DNA from: Gaiella sp038230035 | GTDB lineage: Bacteria > Actinomycetota > Thermoleophilia > Gaiellales > Gaiellaceae | Assembly (NCBI GenBank): GCA_038230035.1 | Contig: JBBRNX010000021.1 | Coordinates: 1 to 54,582 of the forward strand | DNA: 54,582 nt | Reading direction: 5' to 3' | Made by a program: the position numbers and the translations under genes | Notes under the pieces: model-generated | What the model was told of the DNA's origin: nothing | What the model saw: the letters and a program-made list of their open reading frames with translations, nothing else | Databases searched by the model: none | Part shown: positions 34,440 to 43,118 of the stretch, one piece after another | Numbering within the stretch: the stretch's first letter is position 1 | Layout of the letters: each line of letters begins with the position of its first letter

Positions 34440-34939
34440 CCGAGCTCGCGCGGCAGGACGAGGGCCGTGATGGTTGCGCATTCCGGCGCGAGGTCCGCCC
34501 AGCTCCGATCCGTCTCCAACGTCACGAGCGCCCCGGTCGGGAACTTCTCGGCGATCCGCTCTTTCTCCGGCGACGGCCGCGCAAGTATCTGGCAAAGGTT
34601 GCCAAGGCCCGGGTTGTGCGCGACGAGCATGACGTCGCGAACGTCAACCGGGATACGCCCGAGGCGCTGCAGAAGCTGGTCGGCGGACGCCGCGTACAGG
34701 CTGTCGGCGATCACAATCCGAGGCGAGTCGAGCACACCTTCCACCTTCGCGAGCGTCTCGCGTGCCCGCAACGCGCTCGAACAGAGGACGAGCTCGGGCC
34801 GGACATCGTGCGCCTCGATCCACATAGCCATCCGCGCCGCGGCCTTCTCTCCTCGCGGCGCGAGCGGCCGCTCGTGGTCGCTCAGAGTCGCATCGTCCCA
34901 GCTCGACTTCGCATGCCGGAGCAGGTGAATTCGCTTCAC
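34436..34939 (-). CDS. sixA: Phosphohistidine phosphatase SixA-like
   Basis: A 167-residue histidine phosphatase. It starts KRIHLLRHAKSSW, which carries the catalytic RH motif, continues with SSALRARETL, and has the second catalytic His in VMLVAHNPGLGNLC. Size and motifs fit SixA, which removes phosphate from phosphohistidine in phosphorelay proteins. The GTG start has a GGGGGAGG Shine-Dalgarno 7 nt upstream. It is divergent from a cupin gene and convergent with GNAT, sharing CTAG at the stops. Confidence 0.85.
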   Translation of the reverse strand: MKRIHLLRHAKSSWDDATLSDHERPLAPRGEKAAARMAMWIEAHDVRPELVLCSSALRARETLAKVEGVLDSPRIVIADSLYAASADQLLQRLGRIPVDVRDVMLVAHNPGLGNLCQILARPSPEKERIAEKFPTGALVTLETDRSWADLAPECATITALVLPRELG

Positions 34940-34986
34940 GACCGCGCCTCCCCCATACGTCGGATCGTATGCCGTACTCTCGCCCG

Positions 34987-35337
34987 GTGATAGTCAGCGA
35001 GTCGTTCGTAGTCGCCGATTGGACCGATCCGGGAACGCATCCCCGCCGACCGATCGCGGGACTCCACCTCCATCGATCCGACGACGAGGCGTGGATCGTC
35101 CTCGAGGGACGGCTCGGCTTCCTTGTTGGGGACGAGGAGCGGGAGGTCGCCGCCGGCGAGTCGCTGCTCGTGCCGCGCGGAACGCCACACTCGTACTGGA
35201 ACCCGGCAACCGACCCTGCGCGCTACATCCTCGTCATGACCCCGCGGATCCACCAGCTGATCGAGGCGCTCCATACCGGTGACCGCAGCGATTTCGGAGC
35301 GATCTTCGAGGAGCACGACTCCGAGTTGCTCGCCTGA
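34987..35337 (+). CDS. Single-domain cupin protein
   Basis: A 116-residue cupin. The first motif is GLHLHRSDDEAWIVLEGRLGFLVGDE and the second AGESLLVPRGTPHSYWN, with three plausible metal-binding His and one Glu. The function is unknown. GTG 34987 is preferred over the upstream ATG 34969 because TACTCT (34975-34980) lies exactly 6 nt before it and inside the longer reading. The convergent neighbour ends 3 bp away. Confidence 0.83.
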   Translation: MIVSESFVVADWTDPGTHPRRPIAGLHLHRSDDEAWIVLEGRLGFLVGDEEREVAAGESLLVPRGTPHSYWNPATDPARYILVMTPRIHQLIEALHTGDRSDFGAIFEEHDSELLA

Positions 35338-35340
35338 GCT

Positions 35341-35799
35341 CTACGACAGGTAGCGCTCCCAGCCGTCGCTTTCCGCGACGCGTTTGATCGTCTCATTGCG
35401 GCGTACGAGAAACCGTCGTAGATGCGGTAGGAGCGCGAGCCTGTCGAAGAGTGGCAGCATTGCGACTTCGAACGCGTCGACCATGAGCGTCCCTTCGCGG
35501 CGAGTCTCGAAGCGGTGGTCGTGACGCATGGAGCGAAACGGTCCATTGGTCATCTCGTCGCGGAACGACCGCGGCCGATCCATCGAGGTGATCGCCACGG
35601 ATAGTCGTCTGCGGAGACCGAAGTGACGGGCTTCCCACGTGACCTCGTCTCCAGCCTCGAAGAGACCCGTCTCGCGTCCGCTGACGACTCGTTCGCCAGT
35701 TTTCGCTGCCGACTCGAGATGGAGCCGGACACTGAGCGACAGATCGAAGCAGCGTTCCTGAGGCGCGCCGATGTAGGTCTCCAAGCGGATCAGGCCCAT
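35341..35799 (-). CDS. SRPBCC family protein
   Basis: A 152-residue START/Bet v1-like (SRPBCC) protein: it begins with a short strand, then GAPQERCFDLSLSVRLH, has DEVTWEARHFGLRRRLSVAIT in the middle, and ends with the long helix MLPLFDRLALLPHLRRFLVRRNE. Similar proteins are sometimes called cell division inhibitors after YfcH neighbours. They bind hydrophobic ligands; none is known here. The ATG start follows CATACT (35806-35811, minus strand) by 6 nt. Confidence 0.8.
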   Translation of the reverse strand: MGLIRLETYIGAPQERCFDLSLSVRLHLESAAKTGERVVSGRETGLFEAGDEVTWEARHFGLRRRLSVAITSMDRPRSFRDEMTNGPFRSMRHDHRFETRREGTLMVDAFEVAMLPLFDRLALLPHLRRFLVRRNETIKRVAESDGWERYLS

Positions 35800-35851
35800 G
35801 ACCCGAGTATGAATCAGGCGATGTCCTCAAGCCCGATCGCCTGGTGAGACT

Positions 35852-35868
35852 TGGCACAGAGTTGGCAC
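35852..35868 (+). promoter_or_regulatory. Two TGGCAC boxes spaced 11 bp
   Basis: TGGCAC at 35852-35857 and 35863-35868 has the same spacing as the CGGCAC doublet at 28879-28895. It lies upstream of another small-protein gene and of dnaE. Confidence 0.35.
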
Positions 35869-35902
35869 GAACTCGTCTCGGCTTGTGTGGCTCACTGTCT
35901 CC

Positions 35903-36115
35903 ATGACCGAGCGAGTGCTTCCACGCGGCGATCGCTCGCCGACGGTTCGGCAGGTCTTCGCGCTCGCGGCAGCCCTGTGCGAGCGGATCGGCGAGCCGTT
36001 TCCCGACCGACAGGACGACATGTCGGATCTCATCGAACGGCTCCGCCGCGAGATCGGCCATCCAGCGCCTCGTCTCGCCGACACGCCCCGTCGGCGCCCG
36101 AAGAGCGTCCACTGA
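35903..36115 (+). CDS. Small protein of unknown function
   Basis: A possible 70-residue protein (ATG 35903; a GTG at 35885 would add 6 residues). It has a helical middle (TVRQVFALAAALCERIGEPF, then SDLIERLRREIGH) and a basic tail RRRPKSVH. Two TGGCAC boxes spaced 11 bp lie about 40 bp upstream, as in front of the small gene at 28931, but no -10 hexamer or Shine-Dalgarno is clear. No family recognised. Confidence 0.45.
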   Translation: MTERVLPRGDRSPTVRQVFALAAALCERIGEPFPDRQDDMSDLIERLRREIGHPAPRLADTPRRRPKSVH

Positions 36116-36230
36116 CGAATCGAGCCGCGCCAGCCCCGCCGGCTGGCGGCAGTGCTGTTGCCGTATTGGACGACAGAGCGCGGCCGTGCTCGAGCATGTC
36201 CGCCGGAGGCGGTTGTACGATGGCCCTCCC

Positions 36231-39200
36231 GTGCCAGCCCCAGCCCCGTTCGTCCACCTGCACGTCCATTCCGAGTATTCGATCCTCGACGGGGCGTGCA
36301 GGATCCCGGCACTTGCGGCCAAGGCGGCGGCGCTCGACATGCCGGCCGTCTCGCTCACCGACCACGGCTCGCTCGCCGGGACGATCGACCTCTACAAAGC
36401 CGCGCGCGCCCAGGGAGTGAAGCCGATCATCGGCTGCGAGGTCTACGTCGTCGACGACCGCCTCAAGCAGCACAAGGGCCACGCGCACCTCACGCTTTTG
36501 TCGGAGACGAACGAGGGCTACGCGAACCTGATCAAGCTTTGCTCGCTCGGCTACCTCGAGGGCTACTACTATCGTCCGCGCGTCGACTGGGAGCTGCTCG
36601 AGCGCTATGCGCCAGGGCTGATAGCGCTCTCCGGCTGTCTTTCGGGCCGCGTCTCTCGGGCTCTCACCGAAAGCCGTGCGGGTGATGCCGAGATGGAGCT
36701 CGACAGGCTGGAGCAGATCTTCGGGCGCGACCAGGTCTATGTCGAGCTGCAGAACGCCGGGCTCGAGGTGCAGCAGCCGCTGATCCCGCAGCTCGTCGAG
36801 CTCGCCGCGAAGCGGCACCTGCCGCTGGTCGCGACGGGCGACGTCCACTACCTCGACGCGACCGACGCCTATAGCCACGAGGCGCTGCTCTGCATCCAGT
36901 CCGGCGACTCGCTGAAGAATCCGCAGCACTGGAAGTTCGACACGAACGAGTTCTATTTCAAGACACCGGCCGAGATGGCTCTCGACTTCCCGGGTCACGA
37001 GGACGCGATGCGCCGCTCGCTGGAGATCGCGGAGCGCTGCAACGTCGAGATCGAGCTCGACCGCGTGCTACTGCCGAAATTCCCGACGCCCGAGAATCGC
37101 GACGCGTTCGACTACCTCGTCGAGCTGTGCGAGAAAGGGCTCGAGCGGCGCTACGACAAGGTGACGCCGGAGCTGACGGAGCGGCTCCAGTTCGAGCTGA
37201 AGACGATTCGCGAGATGGGCTTCGCCGACTATTTCCTGATCGTCGCGGACTTCATCGGTTTCGCGAAAGGGAACGGAGTTTCCGTCGGGCCTGGCCGTGG
37301 CTCGGCGGCGGGATCGCTGGCCGCCTATGCGCTTGCGATCACCGACATCGACCCGATGCGCTACGGGCTGCTCTTCGAGCGCTTCCTCAACCCGGCTCGC
37401 AAGGACATGCCTGACATGGACATCGACTTTGCGGTCGAGGGTCGGGAGCGCGTCATCAACTATGTGGCCGAGAAGTACGGCCGCGACCGCGTCGCCCAGA
37501 TCATCACCTTCTCCACGATGGCTGCGCGCGCCGCGATTCGCGACGCCGGTCGCGTGCTCGAGATCCCCTACGGCACCGTCGACCGCATCGCGAAGCTCGT
37601 CCCCGAAGGCCCGGGCCAGACGCTCGAGGACGGCCTGAAGCCGGGCGCCGAGTTGCGCCAGGCCTACGACACAGATCCGGTTGCGAAGGAGATCGTCGAT
37701 CTCGCGAAGCCGCTCGAGGGTCTCACGCGCGCCGACTCGATCCACGCCGCCGGCGTCGTGATCGGGGCCGAGCCGTTGATCGACGTCATCCCGCTGCAGC
37801 AGAAGGGCGCCGACGCCGAGCTCGTCACCCAGTTCTCGATGAAGAACGTCGAGGCGCTCGGCCTGCTGAAGATCGACTTCCTCGGGCTGCGCAACCTCGA
37901 CGTGATCGACAAGGCGGTCGCGCTGATCGGCCACGGGCTCGACATCGCGACGATCCCGATGGATGACAAGAAGACGTACGCGATGCTCGCGCGCGGCGAG
38001 GCGACCGGTGTCTTCCAGTTCGAGTCGTCGGGCATGCGGGAGGCGCTGCGCCAGGTGAAGCCGACGGAGTTCGAGGATCTGATCGCGCTTGTCGCCCTCT
38101 ACCGGCCGGGGCCGATGCAGTACATCCCGAGCTACGCCGCGCGCAAGAACGGCCGCGAGGCGATCACGTACATCGACGAGCGCCTGAAGCCGATCACGAG
38201 CGACTCGTACGGCATCTGCATCTACCAGGAGCAGTACATGCAGATCGCGAAGCAGATCGCCGGCTTCTCGCCTGCCGAGGCCGAGACGTTGCGGCGGGCA
38301 ATCGGCAAGAAGATCCACGAGCTGATGGCGTCGCTGAAGGGCAAGTTCCTGGCCGGTTGCGCCGAGCACGGCTTCACTCCGGCCGTCGCCGACCAGCTGT
38401 GGAAGGACATGGAGTCCTCGCAGGACTACTCCTTCAACAAGGCGCACTCCGCCTGCTATGCGCTGATCGCCTACCGCACCGCCTGGCTGCGAGCGAACCA
38501 CCCGTGCGAGTACATGGCCGCGCTCATCTCGTCGGTGATGAACACGAAGGACCGCGTGCCGTACTACGTGAACGCGTGCGACGAAATCGGCATCGAGGTG
38601 CTGCCGCCGGACGTCAACTCGTCGGCCGTCGACTTCGCAGTCGTGCAGGAGAAGATCCGCTTCGGGCTCAACGCGGTGAAGAACGTGGGGGAGGCCGCGG
38701 CCGAGGCGATCGTGCGCGCACGGGAGGACGGCGGCGAGTTCACATCGATCTGGGAGTTCGCAGAGCGCGTCGACCCGCAGGCGTCGAACAAGCGAGCTGT
38801 CGAGTCGCTCGTCAAATGCGGCGCCCTCGACTCGACGGGCGGGAGCCGCCTCGGAATGCTCGCCGTGCTCGAGCAGGCGGTGGCTTACGGTCAGAAGCAG
38901 GCGTCCGACCGGCTGCTCGGGCAGGGGTCGATATTCGATCTCGGCCTCGGTGGGGACGACGCGGAGGCGCAGGCCGATACCGCGCCGAAGCACCATCCGC
39001 CGATCGCCGTCGCCGAGTTCGAGAAGGCGGAGCTGCTGCGGCTCGAGAAGGAGACGCTGGGTCTCTATGTCTCTGAGCACCCCCTGCACGCGGTCCGCGA
39101 CCAGCTGCGGCGCAAGACCGACGCGACGCTCGCAGAGCTCGAACGCCGCCGCGATGGCGAGATGGTGACGGTCGGCGGCATCGTCAGCTCGGTCAAGCAG

Positions 39201-39644
39201 CTGATGTCGAAGAGCGGCCAGCCCTGGGTTGTGCTCACGCTGGACGATCCGACGGGGACGGCCGAGGTGATGGTCTTCAACGCCACGTTCACCACCGCCG
39301 GTGACCTGTGCGTGACCGACCGGATCCTGATCATCAAGGGGAAGGTCGACCACAAGCAGCAGGGCGAGACGAAGCTGATCGCGCAGCAGCTGACCGGGTT
39401 CGAGGGAGTCGCCGAGCGGCGCGAGGTCAGGTTCCGCCTCGACGCGCGCGACCAGCCTGCCGGCGTGATCCGCGAGCTCGCCCGCCTGGTGAAGGAGTAC
39501 CCGGGCGAGTCGCCTGTGTTCGTCGCGCTCGAAACCTCGCTGGGCCAGAAGACGTTGGCCCTCGGCTCCGAGTACCGGGTACAGCCAGGCTCGGACTTCT
39601 TGGCAGAGGCAAAAGCCCTGCTAGGCGAAGCCGCCGTCGTCTAG
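36231..39644 (+). CDS. dnaE: DNA polymerase III alpha subunit
   Basis: About 1137 residues, the replicative DNA polymerase of the DnaE1 type. The PHP domain opens with FVHLHVHSEYSILDGA. The palm has the catalytic aspartates in PDMDIDFAVEGRERV, with GPGRGSAAGSL and KAHSACYALIAYRTAWL further on. A C-terminal OB fold (MVTVGGIVSSVKQLMSKSGQPW) is present. The likely start is GTG 36231, 9 nt after TACGAT (36216-36221), giving a protein starting MPAPAPFVHLHVH. GTG 36186 and TTG 36213 are other in-frame starts. It is monocistronic here. Confidence 0.94.
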   Translation: MPAPAPFVHLHVHSEYSILDGACRIPALAAKAAALDMPAVSLTDHGSLAGTIDLYKAARAQGVKPIIGCEVYVVDDRLKQHKGHAHLTLLSETNEGYANLIKLCSLGYLEGYYYRPRVDWELLERYAPGLIALSGCLSGRVSRALTESRAGDAEMELDRLEQIFGRDQVYVELQNAGLEVQQPLIPQLVELAAKRHLPLVATGDVHYLDATDAYSHEALLCIQSGDSLKNPQHWKFDTNEFYFKTPAEMALDFPGHEDAMRRSLEIAERCNVEIELDRVLLPKFPTPENRDAFDYLVELCEKGLERRYDKVTPELTERLQFELKTIREMGFADYFLIVADFIGFAKGNGVSVGPGRGSAAGSLAAYALAITDIDPMRYGLLFERFLNPARKDMPDMDIDFAVEGRERVINYVAEKYGRDRVAQIITFSTMAARAAIRDAGRVLEIPYGTVDRIAKLVPEGPGQTLEDGLKPGAELRQAYDTDPVAKEIVDLAKPLEGLTRADSIHAAGVVIGAEPLIDVIPLQQKGADAELVTQFSMKNVEALGLLKIDFLGLRNLDVIDKAVALIGHGLDIATIPMDDKKTYAMLARGEATGVFQFESSGMREALRQVKPTEFEDLIALVALYRPGPMQYIPSYAARKNGREAITYIDERLKPITSDSYGICIYQEQYMQIAKQIAGFSPAEAETLRRAIGKKIHELMASLKGKFLAGCAEHGFTPAVADQLWKDMESSQDYSFNKAHSACYALIAYRTAWLRANHPCEYMAALISSVMNTKDRVPYYVNACDEIGIEVLPPDVNSSAVDFAVVQEKIRFGLNAVKNVGEAAAEAIVRAREDGGEFTSIWEFAERVDPQASNKRAVESLVKCGALDSTGGSRLGMLAVLEQAVAYGQKQASDRLLGQGSIFDLGLGGDDAEAQADTAPKHHPPIAVAEFEKAELLRLEKETLGLYVSEHPLHAVRDQLRRKTDATLAELERRRDGEMVTVGGIVSSVKQLMSKSGQPWVVLTLDDPTGTAEVMVFNATFTTAGDLCVTDRILIIKGKVDHKQQGETKLIAQQLTGFEGVAERREVRFRLDARDQPAGVIRELARLVKEYPGESPVFVALETSLGQKTLALGSEYRVQPGSDFLAEAKALLGEAAVV

Positions 39645-39678
39645 CGGGAGCGCCACCCTCTTCCCGTTCGATGGGGCG

Positions 39679-40029
39679 TTAGTCCCACCACACCTGGAGA
39701 ATGCGGTGCGGGCCGGATGCATATTCACCGAGCAGCTTGTCTGCCGCGCTCCCTGAGATCCAGGTCACTTCGTCAGCCTCCCAGTGCTGCGCCAATCGCC
39801 TGAGTGCTTTGTCGTTGCCGCCGCTACTGAGGATGTAGAGGGTGTCGACGTTCCAGGTGTCGTCTTCGATGTCTCGGAGCGTGATCAACCAATCCTCGCC
39901 GTTTCCGCAGCATGTCCGGGTGATCTGGGCCAGGTCTTGCATTCCAATATCGCCTGGCTCCGAGGCGGTACTGGAACCGGTTTCGGCGCAGTAGATTCCG
40001 CCGACGAACGAGTGCATCCGCAACGCCAT
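39679..40029 (-). CDS. Small protein of unknown function, downstream of peptidase E-like gene
   Basis: About 116 residues (ATG 40029; ATG 40017 is an alternative, with AGGAG 12 nt upstream of it). It is acidic and Trp-rich, ends QVWWD, and contains a CC pair (TRTCCGNGEDWLITL). I do not recognise it. It lies 23 bp downstream of the S51 peptidase on the same strand and shares that gene's lower GC and ordinary Shine-Dalgarno style, so both probably arrived together. Confidence 0.55.
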   Translation of the reverse strand: MALRMHSFVGGIYCAETGSSTASEPGDIGMQDLAQITRTCCGNGEDWLITLRDIEDDTWNVDTLYILSSGGNDKALRRLAQHWEADEVTWISGSAADKLLGEYASGPHRILQVWWD

Positions 40030-40052
40030 CTCCTGTCGCAGAACTCGCGGTC

Positions 40053-40727
40053 CTAGGTGGCGAACAGTTTCCAGTGCCCCTCGGAGACGACTTCGACTGT
40101 GTCGTCGGTCACTTTGATGGCGGTCTGATCGTCGATCGCATACGCCGGATTTGGGATCCCGGCGGCCCATTGTTCTGCGTTGGCCATGGAATTGTCTGGC
40201 AGTTCCTCGTGATCCACGTGCGGAAAGATCGAGAAATCGACGATTCCGAGCGTTCTATCGCCGCCTGTGGGTGGCTTCCAGCCGACGAAGTCCTCCCCGA
40301 TGCAGGGGGTCATGACCATGCTTCCGGCACTCAGGCCCACCCAGGTTGTCTCGTGCAGTGACGGCAAAAGGTCCGCCAGCCCCGACTGCCGCATCCAGTG
40401 GCACAGATACAAGGCATCGCCGCCTGCGACGAGCAGGACGTCAGTCTCTCTGACCAAGGGGATCCATCGTTCTTCGTCGATGCTGGGCAGGGCGGTCAGC
40501 TCGAGCACTCCCAAGGACTTCCACCCCAGTTCGCACTTGGGGCAGCGGGGCTCTCGTCCGCTGATGAACTCCCATGCCTTCACCCCAGGCCCGACCCGCG
40601 GGTGCCCGTACATCGCGGTGGGAATGCAGAGAGCGCTGGCCTCGGCAATCGGTTTGCCTAGCAGTTCGACCAGCGCATCATGGATGCTCGCGTTCTTGAC
40701 GCCAGCTGAAGTGAGAAGAAACCTCAT
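40053..40727 (-). CDS. Peptidase S51 (dipeptidase E-like) family protein
   Basis: A 224-residue protein of the S51 family (alpha-aspartyl dipeptidase/cyanophycinase fold). The N-terminus is MRFLLTSAGVKNASIHDALVELLG. The nucleophile serine is in VGLSAGSMVM, preceded by VLLVAGGDALYLCHWM, and a later conserved His lies in FPHVDHEE. Family members cleave Asp-X dipeptides in the cytosol. ATG 40727 has a strong AGGAGG 5 nt upstream, so the 13 residues that could be added upstream are rejected. GC in two hand-counted blocks is about 61%, against about 70% in dnaE, which suggests transfer. Confidence 0.85.
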   Translation of the reverse strand: MRFLLTSAGVKNASIHDALVELLGKPIAEASALCIPTAMYGHPRVGPGVKAWEFISGREPRCPKCELGWKSLGVLELTALPSIDEERWIPLVRETDVLLVAGGDALYLCHWMRQSGLADLLPSLHETTWVGLSAGSMVMTPCIGEDFVGWKPPTGGDRTLGIVDFSIFPHVDHEELPDNSMANAEQWAAGIPNPAYAIDDQTAIKVTDDTVEVVSEGHWKLFAT

Positions 40728-40810
40728 ATTTCCTCCTGGAGTCAGTACCGCAGGCGAGAACCCCACCTGAGCCTAGACAACCCAAGCCTGATTCCGGGGC
40801 GCCGAGGCTC

Positions 40811-41305
40811 CTACGCCTCCACCTCGCGGAGCACGCCCGTGTCGACGTCGTAGACGAGCCCTCGCACGCGGTCGCGGTGGAGGAGGAACGGTGAGTGCCG
40901 GACACGGGCGATCGACTGACGCACGCTCTCGTCCACGTCGGTGAACGATTCGATCGCGAACGACGGAGCAACGCCGGTCGCCTCCTGCAGCTCCGCGCGG
41001 AACCCGTCGTCGGTGATCAGTTGCAGCCCGCAGTCGGTGTGGTGGATCAGCAGGACCTCTTCGGTGCCGAGCCGCAGTTGCGAGATGGCGAGCGAGCGGA
41101 TCACGTCGTCGGTGATCACACCGCCGGCGTTACGCAGGATGTGCGCCTGTCCGTCCTCGAGGCCGAGCGCGGTGAAGACGTCCAGCCGCGAGTCCATGCA
41201 CGTGACGATCGCCAGGCGAAGTGCTGGGTGTACGTCCAGGTGCCCGCGGTCGTCGCGGGCTGCAACCGCGCGGTTGTTCGCGAGTAGGTCGTCAGTCACG
41301 CCCAA
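40811..41305 (-). CDS. Beta-class carbonic anhydrase
   Basis: A 164-residue beta-carbonic anhydrase-like protein. The zinc ligands are visible as TCMDSR (Cys, with the Asp-Arg dyad) and HHTDCG (His and Cys), and LRNAGG follows the first motif. It interconverts CO2 and bicarbonate. It belongs to the short type common in Actinobacteria. The start may be TTG 41305 or GTG 41299; neither has a clear hexamer or Shine-Dalgarno. Confidence 0.87.
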   Translation of the reverse strand: MGVTDDLLANNRAVAARDDRGHLDVHPALRLAIVTCMDSRLDVFTALGLEDGQAHILRNAGGVITDDVIRSLAISQLRLGTEEVLLIHHTDCGLQLITDDGFRAELQEATGVAPSFAIESFTDVDESVRQSIARVRHSPFLLHRDRVRGLVYDVDTGVLREVEA

Positions 41306-41692
41306 GGCGCTACTTGTACTTCACGATCAGGATGGAGGGGTGCGCCCTCGATCCAGGCACACCCCTCGTGTGTACTTCCTACGCGCTCTAGCCAGGCTCC
41401 GTGTCTCGCGCCTAGCGCCGAGAACAGAGAGAAGTCAAGCGGGCGCGTTTAGCGATTGCTGAGACCGGTTGGGCGAGGTCTCGAGTGGCTCGACCATCCG
41501 GCTGGCGGGGCGCTTCCCCGCCTGCTCACGTGGTCCGGTGGAATCAGCTCCAACTGCAACCTCCTCAGTCGGGGATCCGAATAGGCGCAGTCTAGCGCGG
41601 TGCGCGGTGGTGGTGGTGACTTTCGCCACACGCGGCGAACCCCCGGCTGAGCGGTTTCAGGTAGCGGATTGCCCGCTATACTCCATCGCCGC
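41306..41692. other. 387-bp intergenic region with hairpins and the rpsA promoter
   Basis: This is the longest gene-free stretch. It holds the stem GAGGGGTG/CACCCCTC (41334-41341, 41359-41366), the stem GAGACC/GGTCTC (41461-41466, 41477-41482) and a strong 7-bp hairpin GGCGGGG/CCCCGCC with a 5-nt loop (41504-41522). TATACT at 41677-41682 is the rpsA -10. No tRNA or known RNA was recognised. Confidence 0.5.
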
Positions 41693-43114
41693 ATGGCCAA
41701 CGACACGATCGAGAAGCCCACCCAAGCCGAAGACGGTGTCTGGGTTCTGAGCCCAGAAGGGGAGCTGATTCCCGACTACGATGCGACCTTCCCGACGATC
41801 AACGAGGGCGAGGTCGTGCACGGCACGGTCGTCCGCGTCGACAAGGACGAGGTGCTCGTCGACATCGGCTACAAGTCCGAAGGCGTCATCCCGGTGGCCG
41901 AGCTGTCGATCCGCCGGTCGGTCAACCCGGCCGACGAAGTCTCGGTCGGCGAAGAGATCGACGCGCTCGTCCTCACCAAAGAGGACGCGGAAGGGCGTCT
42001 CATTCTGTCGAAGAAGCGTGCGCGCTTCGAGCTCGCCTGGAAGGCGATCGAAGGCGCCGCCGAGAGTGGCGAGCCGGTCAACGGCCGCGTGATCGAGGTC
42101 GTCAAGGGCGGCCTGATTCTCGACCTCGGCGTCCGCGGCTTCCTGCCGGCGTCGCTCGTCGACATCCGCCGCGTCCAGGATCTCGACGAGTTCATGGGCA
42201 AGGAGCTCCGCTGCAAGGTGATCGAGCTCAACCGCTCACGCAACAACGTCGTCCTCTCACGTCGCGCCGTCCTCGAGGACGAGCGCAAGGAGACCCGCCA
42301 GGCGATCCTCGACCGGCTCAACCCGGGCGACGTCGTGGACGGCCAGATCTCGAACATCGTCGACTTCGGCGCGTTCGTCGACCTCGACGGCATGGACGGC
42401 CTGATCCACATCTCCGAGCTTTCGTGGTCGCACGTCAACCACCCGTCAGAGATCCTCGAGATCGGCCAGGACGTCAAGGTGAAGGTGCTCGACATCGACC
42501 GTGAGCGCCAGCGCATCTCGCTCGGCCTCAAGCAGACGCAGACCGACCCGTGGCAGCAGGTGCTCGACAACTACCACGAGAACGACGTCGTCGAGGGTCG
42601 TGTCACGAAGGTCGTCACGTTCGGCGCTTTCGTCGAGATTCTTCCCGGTGTCGAGGGCCTCGTGCACATCTCGGAGCTTGCGCAGCATCATGTCGAGAAC
42701 CCGCGCGAGGTCGTTGCGCAGGGCGATCCGGTCAACGTGCTGATCCTCGAGATCGACGGCGAGCGGCGGAGGTTGTCGCTCTCGCTGAAGCGGGTCGAGG
42801 AGGGCGCGGCACCGCTGCCGCGCGCGGATGGCGCCGAGTCGGTGCACCTCACTCCGAACCTACGGCTTTCGGAGGAGGCGTTCCCGGCTGGGGCTGCGGA
42901 CGACATCGAAGAGGTCGCGGAAGCCGATGAGGCCACCGACGACGAGGTCGTCGACACGGTCGTGTCGGAGCCCGAGGTTGTCGCCGAGCCGGACGTCGAG
43001 CCCGCAGTGGAGACGGAACCTGAGATCGAAGCTGCCGGGCCGGTAGCCGAGGTCGAGTCCGTCGTGGCCGACGACCAGCCAGCTGCCGCGGACGACGAAG
43101 TCCCCGCCGCCTAG
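41693..43114 (+). CDS. rpsA: 30S ribosomal protein S1
   Basis: A 473-residue ribosomal protein S1 with four S1 RNA-binding domains, at about 35-105, 120-185, 205-275 and 290-360 (for example VVHGTVVRVDKDEVLVDIGYKSEG and VVDGQISNIVDFGAFVDLDGMDG), and a long acidic tail. Four domains are normal for Actinobacteria. It helps recruit mRNA to the 30S subunit. The start is ATG 41693, giving MANDTIEKPTQ. There is no Shine-Dalgarno; a strong TATACT lies at 41677-41682, 10 nt before the ATG, so the leader is at most a few bases. coaE follows 4 bp after the stop, a conserved pairing. Confidence 0.94.
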   Translation: MANDTIEKPTQAEDGVWVLSPEGELIPDYDATFPTINEGEVVHGTVVRVDKDEVLVDIGYKSEGVIPVAELSIRRSVNPADEVSVGEEIDALVLTKEDAEGRLILSKKRARFELAWKAIEGAAESGEPVNGRVIEVVKGGLILDLGVRGFLPASLVDIRRVQDLDEFMGKELRCKVIELNRSRNNVVLSRRAVLEDERKETRQAILDRLNPGDVVDGQISNIVDFGAFVDLDGMDGLIHISELSWSHVNHPSEILEIGQDVKVKVLDIDRERQRISLGLKQTQTDPWQQVLDNYHENDVVEGRVTKVVTFGAFVEILPGVEGLVHISELAQHHVENPREVVAQGDPVNVLILEIDGERRRLSLSLKRVEEGAAPLPRADGAESVHLTPNLRLSEEAFPAGAADDIEEVAEADEATDDEVVDTVVSEPEVVAEPDVEPAVETEPEIEAAGPVAEVESVVADDQPAAADDEVPAA

Positions 43115-43118
43115 GACG

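Noticed and set aside
35852..35868. Sigma-54 promoter (TGGCAC motif)
   Set aside because: The required GC element about 5 bp downstream (TTGCA) is absent; two direct TGGCAC boxes fit a regulator site better.
37068..39353. A 761-codon open frame antisense to dnaE, and similar long antisense frames at 4492-5913 and inside rpsA and lhr
   Set aside because: Low-complexity Arg/Leu/Asp-rich translations mirror GC-rich codons of the sense gene, have no domains, and lie fully inside conserved genes.
41306..41692. A tRNA or small ORFs (64-93 codons) in the gap before rpsA
   Set aside because: No cloverleaf with a TTC arm could be built, and the small frames have no start signals or recognisable sequence.
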